Shown: piece by piece, positions 48,001-57,444 of the stretch
Layout of the letters: each line of letters opens with the position of its first letter
How positions within the stretch are numbered: the first letter of the stretch is position 1
Assembly: GCA_022747635.1 (NCBI GenBank)
Contig: JAKTNV010000003.1
Location: forward strand, 46,325,475-46,389,474
Direction: 5' to 3'
DNA: 64,000 nucleotides
DNA from: Hetaerina americana
Lineage: Eukaryota; Arthropoda; Insecta; Odonata; Calopterygidae
Notes under the pieces: model-generated
What the model was told of the DNA's origin: nothing
The model's input: only the letters and a program-made list of their open reading frames with translations
The model's database searches: none
Program-made: the position numbers and the translations under genes

Positions 48001-48119
48001 GTAGATCAGACCACAAAGATAAACTAAGGGAGATAGATTCCAAGACAGATAGGTACAAATACTCATTCTTTCCCCGAACAATCAGTAATCATAATAGCAA
48101 GAAACCGAAGTCACTTTAG
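45030..48119 (+). CDS. ORF2 of LINE copy B: AP endonuclease plus reverse transcriptase, apparently intact
   Basis: The frame is open from after the stop at 45027-45029 to the TAG ending at 48119 (about 1,029 codons), overlapping the end of ORF1 by 35 nt. There is no ATG before the endonuclease, so the true start is unknown. APE motifs: ITLNCRSIRNK, VVGTESWL, CSFYRPPDS, IAGDTNLPSIDW (usual GDFN reads GDTN), SILDIFAT, ISDHKAILVEL. RT motifs: KAPGPEEIPARIL, PIYKGGD, NYRPISLTSISCKILEH, QHGFRKSRSCETQLG, DAVFLDFKKAFDKVPH (catalytic Asp), [19 protein letters not shown] and RLFADDTVIYREI (FADD, 47361-47372). Then VKYLGVVLTPRLSWG, RPHLEYAASIWDPW and ARFVKNCYD. It nicks target DNA and copies its RNA by target-primed reverse transcription. 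No inactivating change is visible. Confidence 0.92.
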   Translation, partial: RVGYTNTCRGFSIAGRQERRSYIGKNKVESSAFCQFSSGNASQIPKNIEQTSTCVKTTYNLRKFNKIGASTYITDSNASECNSFVSVHHESSQNSFVSVHKTEKQEVISHIKIITLNCRSIRNKISDIEHIFVSTNADIVVGTESWLTGDIANNEVFPNGFTIYRRDRPNRLGGGVFIAVKSHLSSQRYECDVDDIESVWCNIKDYNGRSLYVCSFYRPPDSNTDVLHKLDEQISTISSRQSNSITIIAGDTNLPSIDWENYCVGKSAKNRDSCQELLHIFTKHSLEQIVKSPKRGQSILDIFATSMPEIITNIEIIDGISDHKAILVELKTKFVKINKEKRKIYLYNKANFNGLREYLKIKLPEYKTKTLTTNTENTWNYFLNILRKGIKTYIPSKLKCDSKEPRWYNGEVRSALRRQRKLQSNFKKSLKSDDISFVNTTKQLLKECRSKTKSIMRTALHSFKSKMLSEYLEENPKSFWSYVREIQGKRPTVHSLKTENGEIITDSVKKANILNHFFQSVYNKNTNAPNDPPHPPGEHMSDLTLTKQGIVHLLRSIKAHKAPGPEEIPARILKELADDIAPFLHIVFLKSIEEGSVPRDWKLAHITPIYKGGDRDKPTNYRPISLTSISCKILEHVIVTNIMKFLDSRKILIHNQHGFRKSRSCETQLGLFIHDILRSGENNTQVDAVFLDFKKAFDKVPHNKLLHKLKYYGINEKIINWIRDFLSNRKQIVVIDGLCSTERDVTSGVPQGSVIGPLLFLIYINDLSTHVSSNLRLFADDTVIYREIRSQLDRELLSRDLDNISGWCNKWGLTLNIDKCAVLKFWNKGSEEQDINYKIEGSVLTTANQVKYLGVVLTPRLSWGAHIRTICGSALKKLGFIKRVVGKCNEKVKERCYFALVRPHLEYAASIWDPWEKIWQKELDKVQRKSARFVKNCYDKNTSVTGLLGDLGWEPLEVRREQARLRLLERFRTNEFKYDTEGIIMAPHYLGRSDHKDKLREIDSKTDRYKYSFFPRTISNHNSKKPKSL

Positions 48120-48420
48120 AAATATTAAAAACTTTGAATTTACAAGTCGGAACAAAATTAAACACTATAGAGATGTTAGGTATACTTTCAGGTGCATGTG
48201 TATGTTAGTTGGTAGTTTGAGTGTTTGCATGTGTGTGGGGTGTAAGTGTTCATGCATGAATGTATGCCATGTTTTTTTTTATATATGATTTTGTCGTTAT
48301 TGCATGCGATTTTTTTTTTTTTAATTATTTTTTCTTTTCTAAATTATGGGTGGTGTCCTAGCACCCCCCGCCACACGCCCTTGCGGCGGCTTGCGGGGTA
48401 TTGAGTAGATGTAGATGTAG
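48120..48420 (+). other. 3'UTR of LINE copy B with terminal hairpin and (GTAGAT)n tail
   Basis: An AT-rich 3'UTR ends in a GC-rich stem: CCCCGC (48366-48371) pairs with GCGGGG (48393-48398), with an inner CGCC/GGCG-type pairing. A short GTAGATGTAGATGTAG tail (48405-48420) follows. The terminal ~60 nt are shared with copy A, the inverted insertion and the relic at 5.6 kb, while the rest of the 3'UTR is unrelated to copy A. A conserved 3' hairpin is the usual recognition site of a LINE reverse transcriptase. Confidence 0.8.
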
Positions 48421-48426
48421 ATAAAG

Positions 48427-50312
48427 ACGTTAGAAAAGCCCTTCGAAAGCAGAGAATGCTACACTCTAGGGTAAAGAGGGCAGGCGTGAACACATCATCC
48501 CCTGAGAGTAAACAATTATGGGACACATATAGATCCTCCAAAATTGAAACCAAAACACAATTACGTAGCGCTTTACTGGACTTTAAACGCAAAGTACTTT
48601 GCGAGCACTTGGACACTGACCCCAAAGCTTTCTGGTCATATGTTAGGGAAGTAAAAGGGAATAAACAAACCGTGGCTTGCTTAAGGGATTGTAGCAATAT
48701 AATTCATACAGACAGTGAGGGTAAAGCTAGCATCTTAAATTCATTCTTCCAAAGCGTTTTCTCGAATGATGTTGCCACCGCATATCTCCAAGAAACAATA
48801 CATACTCCACCCATGGAAAAAATAACAGTGGACCAACAAGGAATTCTAAAATTGCTTAACGAGATTAAACCCAACAAATCCCCGGGTCCCGAAAATATAC
48901 CAGCTAGGGTGATAAAACATTTAGCTACAAACATTGCCCCGTACCTTGAATTTATATTTAACAAATCCCTCACAGAGTGCAAAGTACCTAAGATTTGGAA
49001 AACCGCGCAAATAACGCCTATTTTTAAAAGTGGTGACAGGGAGGATCCCAGTAATTACAGACCTATATCTCTCACTTCTATCTGTTGCAAAATCTTAGAG
49101 CACATAATTGTCAGTTCAATAATGAGACACCTTGACAATATTAACTTTTTAAGTGACAATCAACACGGATTCAGGAAAACCCGCTCCTGCGAGACCCAAT
49201 TAGGATTATTTACACATGATTTACTTTTATCGGGTGAGAGAGGTTGGCAAGTGGATGCCATATTCTTAGATTTTCAAAAGGCATTTGATAAGGTCCCACA
49301 CGGTAAACTCATTCATAAATTAAAGGTCGCGGGTATAAACAAGGGCGCCATAAGTTGGGTTAAAGATTTTCTTTCAGAGCGGGAACAGAGGGTAGTCCTT
49401 GATGGCGCTAGTTCCGACAGCGTTCGAGTCACGTCGGGGGTACCTCAGGGAAGTGTGATCGGGCCGTTGCTTTTCTTGATATTTGTTAACGATTTGAACC
49501 GCGAAGTGAAAAGTAAAATTAGGATGTTCGCGGATGACACGGTGATCTATCGGGAGATATCTGAGGATGAGGATCGTTTTATTCTAGAGCAGGATTTAGC
49601 TTGCATTACTAAATGGTGTTCTAACTGGGGATTGACTCTAAATTATAATAAATGTTCAGTGGTAAATTTCTTTAAAAGATCAACGGGATTTGCTTACAAA
49701 TTAGCTGGAGGTGACCTGGCAGTAGTTGATACGGTAAAATACCTAGGTGTCACATTCACCAAAGACTTAACTTGGGGGACTCACATACGTAAAGTCTGCG
49801 GTCAAGCATATAAAAAATTGGGATTCATTAGACGCATTGTCGGCAAAAGTGACTCGAAGGTCAAGGAACATTGTTACCACGCTCTTGTAAGGCCTCATTT
49901 AGAATACGCATGCAGCGTGTGGGATCCGAGTGAAAAAGGTCTCATTCGGGAAATTGAGAAGGTTCAACGCCGGGCAGCCCGTTTTGTAAAAAATTCCTAC
50001 GATAAAACGCAAAGCGTCACCGAAATGCTCATGGATTTGGGGTGGGAATCATTGGCTGAGAGACGATTCAATGCAAGATTGAAATTATTAAATAAATTTA
50101 GATCCGCATGTTTCAGCACCGAGGTCTCGCAAATTATTCGTACTCCTACATACATTAGTCGCTTGGATCATGCATATAAAATTCGGGAAATAGATGCCAG
50201 AACTAGCCGACTCAAGGACTCCTTCTTCCCACGGACGATACGGGATAGCAACTGCAGGGTTATAGTTAGCAAAAATTCCACTTGCCACCCTCAGTGTCTA
50301 AAAAATAATTAG
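48427..50312 (+). pseudogene. ORF2 of LINE copy A, third piece (reverse transcriptase and C-terminus)
   Basis: It continues copy A ORF2 in phase from 43488 with DVRKALRKQR. RT motifs are complete: KSPGPENIPARVI, PIFKSGD, NYRPISLTSICCKILEH, QHGFRKTRSCETQLG, DAIFLDFQKAFDKVPHG, GVPQGSVIGPLLFLIFVNDL and RMFADDTVIYREI (FADD, 49527-49538). They are followed by VKYLGVTFTKDLTWG, RPHLEYACSVWDPS and ARFVKNSYD. No stop or frameshift is seen in this piece. It is called a pseudogene only because the two insertions separate it from its endonuclease. The first ATG in this piece is at 48456; a separate 618-residue product from there would lack the endonuclease. Confidence 0.9.
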
Positions 50313-50828
50313 TTGTATTTAAATGCATGCTCTTCCACTAACCTTATGTGTTTCGCTATAATAACCTATTCTTTCCGAAGGACCTCATTCGTGTTCCGTT
50401 CATCTGTTTTTAAGTCTCCCTTTCAATCCCTCGTCCCTCTCCGCGGGGGCAAATTCCTGCTACCTGCAACGTTGGGTCGCATTCCCTGCCTTTTAGGGTC
50501 ACCTCGGGGGATAGAGTGTTTCGTGTTGCATTTTCATGTGGTAGTGATGTTTCAATTTCTTGCTTGTTGTGTCCTGGCTTCCGTGTTGTAGGATGGCTTT
50601 CGTGCTGCATCATGGGGTGCAGTTTTTTAGTTGTTTTGCGGTATATGTGTTTGCATGAGTATTGGATGAAGGGATTTTTGCATGAGTGTGTGCGCTGCTG
50701 TGGGTGTAATTTTCCGTGTTGTTTTTTTGCATGTGGTATTTTTCTTTTTTACGGTTGGTGACCTAACACCCCCCGCCACACGCCCTTGCGGCGGCTTGCG
50801 GGGTATTATGTAGATGTAGATGTAGATG
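50313..50828 (+). other. 3'UTR of LINE copy A with terminal hairpin and (GTAGAT)n tail
   Basis: About 0.5 kb rich in G/T, with TGCATGAGTATTGGATG-type sequence that recurs inverted in 42516-42801. The 3' hairpin is CCCCGC (50771-50776) with GCGGGG (50798-50803). It is followed by TATTATGTAGATGTAGATGTAGATG, ending near 50828. Confidence 0.85.
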
Positions 50829-53800
50829 ATGACTTGTGCCGTTTTATTCTCTATTTCAAGAATGTTTTAGGCAGCTATCATCTGTGCAGGGTTATCATTT
50901 GTGTCAGTATAGGTGCATCACAGGAATGGAATGTTAGAATCCTCTCTCCCGTAAGCTGTTAACACTGGAATAACTCCTTTCAACCCGCGTATTTGCGACC
51001 CCAGGTAATCGGGTGAAAGGCCCAGTTGGGCATCGAGATACCGGTACCACCCATAAACCCAGACCGTATTCTGACCTATAGTATCCAATAAATCTTTTCT
51101 TGTCAAGATACCTTTGGGCCTATTATGTGGTGGGAGCCATCACAGTTCACGTTCTCAAAAATAAAAAGACTGCCATTGGAGTATAAAATATTACTAATAG
51201 AACTCCCGGGTACAGGAATATGTTTTTCATCCCGAAATTCAGGAGATTTTATATAAATATTCAAGTCACATTATATCAGTTTCGTTAGCACAATGACGGT
51301 TACATTACTCATCTGCCTACAGTTAACTCTTGAGAGTATATAATTCAGAAGAATCTTCGGGAAAATTACAAATGTGTGAAATACCAATTACTATGTCGCG
51401 GATTCCCTCGAGTAGGATTTTTCTGGGAGACGGAAATTACATGGTCTGACTCGATTACCAGATTCACTCTCGGCGTGAATAGACATTAGCTTGACCAAAG
51501 GTTCCCTGGCTAAACTAAATACAGAACAGGCAAAAAGCACTAGCAGGCTACCAATTAATATAAATACTATTTCAAAATTCCGGATTTTATTTAAAAGATG
51601 TAATCTATTTTTGATTTGGTGTAATTTTAGTTTAAATTATTCCAACACAATAGAGGTATGAGAAGTGATGAATAATTTTTTTCAAATTTCAGTTAATTTT
51701 TAGTCTTATCACAATTGGGGTAAACAGTTTTTTATTTTCTACAACCAACAATTCTAGTTTCAAAAAATTACATGAGAATACATTTCAGCGGAATATATAA
51801 ATTTGCAATAGGATATACGTACAAATAAGTGTATCGATAAACTTGAGAAAACTATGAAAGTCAAATTACACATTATACATTTGTAAATGCCAATTAATCC
51901 ATAATGAGAGCATAGACACATTGGCCTTAAAAATAGGAATGGCTATTAAGCGTCAAACATCTGAATTGCCTGATGATCCTAATAATATGTGATCAATTCT
52001 AGAGTTGGTTTGGCGAAACTCTCTACTCCATTCCTCTATTGGAAAACCACTTCGCATCTTCATATTTCTTCCCTTTCACGAATACCTTCATTTGATTCAT
52101 GTTTGCTGTGAAGCGTCTCGCTTTTCAGGCTGCCCGGTTTCGGATTTTTTTTCCAATAAATCTATTCCTTCGGTGTTTCTTCTCACGTTCGACTTCATCT
52201 TTCTTTCTCTATTTTCTTCGTAGATATTCTTCATCATTCAGTCAATCCTTCAAAATGATTTTGGCACAACATTTCCACTGCTTTCAATTTTTTTCTCTTC
52301 TACTGCAATCTTACGTAAAACACATCTGGAGTAAAGTCAACTCCATAAGCATTTATTGGCAAAATACTATACTTTATAATTTTGATTGTTACAATTTGAA
52401 CTTTCAGTAAAATTTTCTTTCTGAAGAAAGACTTCTTGCACTACTTCCTTTCAGCTTTTTCTTTACTGCCAACAACAAATCTATTACATTTCTGGCTTCA
52501 GATTCAGGTCGCCCAGTTGTGTCGCCTTCTGAGCATTTATTCAAATTGCTGCATCAATTTTGTTTTATTTTATTTTCAGCTGCTGCTTCTTAATCATTGT
52601 CTCCTATTTATCGATCTTCCTCATCTAATTGCTAACATCGCCTTGCATTCTCCACTTCAGTCCAATCTTCAGCAAACGCCCTTTTGTTAAAGAATATCCA
52701 GCCTATTGCTGAATTACCGTTCCCTTTATTTATTAATTTATTTACGGAGGATGAGAAAATGGACGTCGGTTCACACTGTTTACTCACTCCTTTCTTTTGG
52801 CTCATTCCCCCCCATGCTCAGACCGGATTTGATAATATCGTCATCCTTATATTAGTCGTATTCTGTGATTTAAAGACCAACATCTATCTGTCCTTTCAAT
52901 TTTAATTAAAACTCATGACCGGAAGAATAAATAACAACTCTAAAACAGTTCCCAGCATATATTTGTGGAAGCTTAGCTTGATTTGCGAGAAGTACGTTGA
53001 ACATAGAGGTGTGTATAACAGTTAACTGCTCAAAATCTGAATCATTTTACATTGAATTCCGGATAAATGAAAATATTGAATGACTAAATTCAAATATAAC
53101 GAGTCATGCGATGCATTTCAGGCCCAACAGATCCAAACAAATGGGAGAATACAAGCGTTTGTAAATTAAAGCAGAATCTTAGTAAATGGCAGAATTTCCT
53201 GCGGAAGAATTCATTAGAACCTTTCAACTAGAATACCGTCCGTGCATCTGCTGAGAGATGGATAATCGCTTCCTCCCAATGGTCGTGTCAATGTCGTAGT
53301 TAATGCGGGAGGCGCGCGGCTACCGACTGAGTCAATTACCATCATATAGAATACGAAGCAGTTGAAGTTGGGCGTGCGGTTGCGTGGAATAGAAGGGTTG
53401 AGTGAAACCTGGGTCGGCAACAAACCTCTCATATCGTATTGCGGCAGGGGCTCCACCAGTTGGCAATCTACCAGACGGAACACTCACCGCACTTGAAATA
53501 CTCTGTTCCCGGAATGGATACGAGGAGACTGGTCCACAAATGAAAAATTCAATGTTCGATTTTCGACACATAGGTGGGCAAAAAAGACTCGCCTGAAGCA
53601 ATACTCTTGTGTCCAAGAGTATTTTTCATTTCTTTTTAACATTTTTTAATCAAGTTTGCATGACATAGACTTACTTCTGTAGCCTTACTACAGAAGCACT
53701 AATCCTATTATGAAGGAGTGATGGTTACACGTGAATTATTTCGATTAGCTCTTGGCAGATATAACAAATTTGAAGTATTTTTCCTTTGAGTGTTAAGTTT

Positions 53801-54040
53801 TCTTACTGATATTGATTTTTAGGATGTTTTATATCAATCTAAAAAGTGCGAGGACCTCATTTTAACTCAGAAATGTTAAAAAACCGAGAGTAAGTGCATT
53901 CATTTATCCATTCAATGAATTCTACCTAGTTAAAGTAGGTTTTGGATGACCCCTAAGGACTGACACATCAGGAGTACTTCTTAATTTACCCTACATTGTT
54001 TCCTTAATTTATCTATAACTTCCATCTGCATTGTGAAAAT
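50829..54040. other. Non-coding stretch, no recognised feature
   Basis: AT-rich to average DNA. C/T-rich segments at 52000-52700 give short low-complexity open frames. A block at about 53210-53610 has overlapping open frames on both strands and a higher G+C content but no recognised domain; it may be an unknown repeat. Confidence 0.45.
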
Positions 54041-54867
54041 CCAATCATTATTCGTCCTGTAGTTCGATATTTCCTCCTCCTAATTTTTCTGCCTTCCTCA
54101 GATTTCACCTTGTAGCTTACTCTCTTCTTCCATCATATTTAGGACTCCGCTTTCGTCAAAATTAATTTTTACATTCTATCCAAATTAATTTTTACATTCT
54201 TCTCATTACCCACACCTCTAATCTCAAAATACGCGAATACATCTTTTCTTAATTGCCAGGTTTCAGATCCGTAAAGGACTACTCTCCATGTGCAATACCT
54301 CACTAGTCTTTCCTTCCAATTTTTCATCATATTTATTAAAACGTATCTGCGATAAAAGACACTCTCTTGTTTCCCAGCATATCACGGCTGACCCCGATTC
54401 TCCCTCCGGTATCCTTAAAGATTTCGAATAATTCCCCTGTCCCTCCATTCTGCTTATACTCGTATATTCTCCAATGAATCCATCAACTTTGAAAACCATA
54501 CTCGTTCAAACGGCTTCTGAAAGTCTACCAAGCACACAAATATTTTCTGGTATCTATCCGATTTTCCTGTCTGTGAATGTTTTCATTGCTGCTATGGCGT
54601 CATGTGTTTCTACCCTCTTTCTAGAGCCCAAGCTGATCTTCGCCTGGTAAGTCGTTTTCACTATCACGTAATCCTTCTTTGATGACTCTCAGAACTACCT
54701 TTGCTGCACAAGAAGTAAACTTCTCGGCATTAAGTCTTCACATACTCCCGCTTTACTATTCATTGGGATTAGGTTCGAAATTCAACTAAAAAAAACCTAT
54801 GGCCAAATTCTTTCTTCTTAAATAATGCGTATAATTTCAAAAATTTCCTTCCTTCCACTTTTTTTTA

Positions 54868-55997
54868 TACGAGGGTAATCCCAGAAGTAACTGACCCAAC
54901 AAAGAAAAAGACATTTTGGAAAAAAATGTATTTATTTTCCAACTTAATCTCCTTTCAGCTCTGTACACTTTTCCCAGCGATGTTCAATTAGTTCGATACC
55001 CTTTCTATAATAAGAGCTGTCTTGTTCCTCAAAATAGCCATTAACTGCCAACATCACTTCTTCACGGTTGGAACATCTTTGACCACCGAGCCATTTTTTC
55101 AAGCTTGCGGACAGAAAATAATCCGAGGGGGCTAAATCTGGTGAAATACGGTGCATGAGGTAGCAATTTAAAGTTTAATTCAAGGTAGTCGGTGAAAATT
55201 ATTCCACACGCATCCCAAAAAACCGACGCCATGACTTCGCCTGCAGTTGAAACGGTCTTCGCCTTCTTTGGAGGCGGTTTTCCCTTTAGATCCCATTGTT
55301 TTTATTGTTATTTTGTCTCGAATGTGAAGTAATGGACCAATGTTTCATCCATGGTCATGAAACGGCGCAAAAATTCTGCTTTCTTTCCGTAAACTTTTGC
55401 TAGACACTCAATTGAAACATCTTCACGACACTGGTTTTGCTCGAGTGCGAGCTAACGCGGCACCCATCTTGCACGCCGCCACTTCATGCCCAAATAGTCA
55501 GTTAATATTCGATGTACTGTATTTTTTGAAATGCCTACTATGTCTGTTAGCTCGCCTACTTTCAGTTGATGACCACCCTGTGTCACTTTATGGATTTTCT
55601 TCGTCGTTTCTGGAGTCAACTCGTTTGGTTGACCAATGCGATGCTCGTCTTGACAGCTCACACGACCTCGTTTAAACTCTGCTACCCAATATTTTACTAT
55701 TGTAAACGAAGAGGAAGATTCACTCAGAGTAGAATCCAGTCAGCTTTTATATTGGTTGGGCTGAGGCCTTTCAAATAAAAGCATTGTATCAAATCAGGAT
55801 TACTAATTTTCTCCATTTTCACAAATTCACGGTAAACGTTCACTATTGATGGCTACCAAACAAATACTAAACAACGTGGCGTCTTTAAACTTAAAACATA
55901 TGCTTTATAGATAGCTTACTCTCTAATACAGTAATATTTTTCAAACAACTACCACCATCTCTGGGTCAGACCGGGTACTTCTGGGACCACCCTCGTA
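54868..55997 (-). mobile_element. mariner element with both TIRs and TA target duplication, inserted in a LINE
   Basis: Left end TA-CGAGGGTAATCCCAGAAGTAAC (from 54868) and right end, reversed, TA-CGAGGGTGGTCCCAGAAGTAC (to 55997) are inverted repeats of about 28 bp with a few mismatches. Excluding the flanking TA dinucleotides (54868-54869 and 55996-55997) the element is 1126 bp, about 150 bp shorter than a typical mariner. It carries a broken transposase on the minus strand. Its host is the decayed LINE, so it is the younger insertion. Confidence 0.92.
54944..55816 (-). pseudogene. mariner transposase pseudogene with internal deletion
   Basis: It starts at the ATG at 55816 (MEKISNPDLIQCFYLKGL), shifts frame, then SFTIVKYWVAEFKRGRVSC and DEHRIGQPNELTPETTKKI, with helix-turn-helix VGELTDIVGISKNTVHRIL and WRRARWVPR followed by a stop. 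Next comes RRFMTMDETLVHYF with the first catalytic Asp (near 55350) and SVFWDACGIIFTDYLE. The sequence then passes directly to FKLLPHAPYF and SPDLAPSDYFL (third Asp, near 55130), so the HDNA-type segment with the second Asp is deleted. The end is LIEHRWEKCTELKGD, stop at 54944. At least two frame changes and one stop; inactive. Confidence 0.88.
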
Positions 55998-57444
55998 TTT
56001 TTTAGCAAACCATCCATGGACATTACCTATTCCTTCAGCCTCATCTAATTTGAACTTATTGAACGTTTTTTCCTCCCAGCATCTGCTATTTCTTGGCCTA
56101 AACTCCTTCCGTGTATATTTCACTTTCCTTTTTACTTCTTAACTGGCTTAACTGGTTCTATTATCGTTACCATTAAGCTATTCTACATTTTCATGCCTCA
56201 TTCCGTAAAATCCTTCTCCCTCCATTTATGGCTTCTTTGTGTTATCATACAGAGTTGGTGAATATTTTTCTTTGATACATCGAAACAGTTCACTAACATA
56301 CTTATAGTATAGCGCTTCTATTTTTCCTCGCTCCATATCCTCCCACTGATGTTTTCCCATATCTTATTGACCCTATTACAACCTCGAATAAGTTTATTAT
56401 TTAAATATCCGCACATTCTTGGCCCCGTTTCCGTGCTAACGTTCTTTCATTCAGCTTGTTAATCATCTCTCCAATGATATATGGATTCTCTTAGTGTTCA
56501 CCATTCCTACTGTTTCCTTTGCTTTTCATTCTGTCCAATTCTTATATTCAATCTAAATTTCCCTAACTATTTTCATTCCCCTATTCTTCTTCGGATTTTG
56601 ATTAATATTTTTCTTGGTTTCCTTCTCTTTACTTCTTTACTCTCTTTAAAACTTCAAAATGCCACTAAGGCACTCTCCGAACCCTTCTATTCTTTGAATT
56701 TTTAAGTAGTATTTCATGGCAACTACATTATGATCCAAGTTTTCATCCACCCCAAGTACGTTGTGTGAGCGGATGGCGTTATTCCTAAATCTATATCTAG
56801 CCATTCATCAATCTAACTGGTGCCATCTGTTTCTTCCGGCATTTTCCATGTCCAACTACGTCTTTGATGGTTTTTGAATCAGACATTAGTTATATGAAAC
56901 CATTTAGCTGAAGAAACAAAGTTTCTTTTATTCCGCAATCTTTTCTAATTCCTGAACCATACTCTCCTACTCCTCTCTCATTCCTTCTTCCCCCAACACC
57001 GCGTGCTAATCACAATTTGGTGTTTTTTTCCCGATACATATTACCAAAAATACCAAATATTTTTTCTCGTTGATTATAAAAATTTCCTACTTCTAACTCG
57101 CGGTGACTTCTTGTCGGCATGTAAAGCTGGATTACCACTACGTTCGTCAAGCCTACGTTTGTCTCTATCTATAGGATTATTTAACTCACCAGCTCTATAA
57201 TCATTGTCCTTCTCTTCAGTATCCTATTCAGTGCTACGGCCACTTTAGATTTACTCATCTCCCTACCACTATTAATTACTATATATCCATTTACCAAGTA
57301 ATCCCCGTTGTCTCTCCACCTTGCCTCACCAAAACTACATTCCATGCCCCCCTTCTAACCGCTTCGGTCCTATTCTGAGTCGTCTCTTTCACTGCTTTCA
57401 ATTCGGTTGTGCAAGGGTCTCGTGTGATGACAATGCGGGGGCTT

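Larger units (their letters stand above)
43483..48426 (+). mobile_element. Composite insertion: tRNA-Gln joined to full-length LINE copy B, with ATAAAG target duplication
   Basis: ATAAAG at 43483-43488 is repeated at 48421-48426; the first A/T positions are ambiguous against the GTAGAT tail, so 4-6 bp. Between them lie a 16-nt leader (43489-43504), a complete tRNA-Gln (43505-43576), a trailer ACAATTT, and LINE copy B from TTCATTC (43584) to its (GTAGAT)n tail (48420). Removing 43489-48426 restores copy A ORF2, which fixes the boundaries independently of copy B. The tRNA is therefore part of the inserted DNA. Copy A has no tRNA at its 5' end. Confidence 0.85.
40639..50828 (+). mobile_element. 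LINE copy A: CR1-group non-LTR retrotransposon, split by two later insertions
   Basis: A full-length non-LTR retrotransposon in three pieces: 40639-42515, 42807-43488 and 48427-50828. It has a 5'UTR starting TTCATTCTCT, ORF1 (SGNH-esterase-like), ORF2 (AP-endonuclease plus reverse transcriptase) and a 3' end with hairpin and (GTAGAT)n tail. Removing the two insertions and one copy of each target duplication restores a continuous ORF2 frame, which shows that the copy was whole before being hit. The esterase-type ORF1 together with APE and RT is known for the CR1/L2 group. Its own target duplication is unclear: ATGAC occurs at both sides, but with ~14 extra bases before the 5' end. Confidence 0.9.
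54050..57440 (-). mobile_element. Decayed minus-strand LINE (APE plus RT), split by a mariner
   Basis: Read on the minus strand from about 57440 down, broken frames match a LINE ORF2 in order: GAWNVV (WNV-type start), VNGYIVINSGR, SKVAVALNRIL, TNVVVIQLYMPTRSH (57090-57160) and RFRNNAIRSHNVLG with DENLDHNVVAMKY (APE, SDH-like). After the mariner at 54868-55997 come SCAAKVVLRVIKEGL, DLPGEDQLG and LVDFQ-type block A fragments (near 54520), then a C-terminal part with NKRVSFIAD and KLEGKTSEVLHME. Stops and frame changes are frequent. Boundaries are approximate. The family differs from the 40-50 kb LINEs; I cannot name the clade. Confidence 0.75.

Noticed and set aside
40639..48420. Copies A and B as a simple tandem duplication
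   Set aside because: Copy A's ORF2 continues in phase after copy B's tail, and ATAAAG is duplicated, so copy B is nested in copy A, not tandem.
53214..53616. Overlapping ~90-codon open frames on both strands
   Set aside because: No known family recognised; may be part of an unknown repeat, but I cannot support a call.
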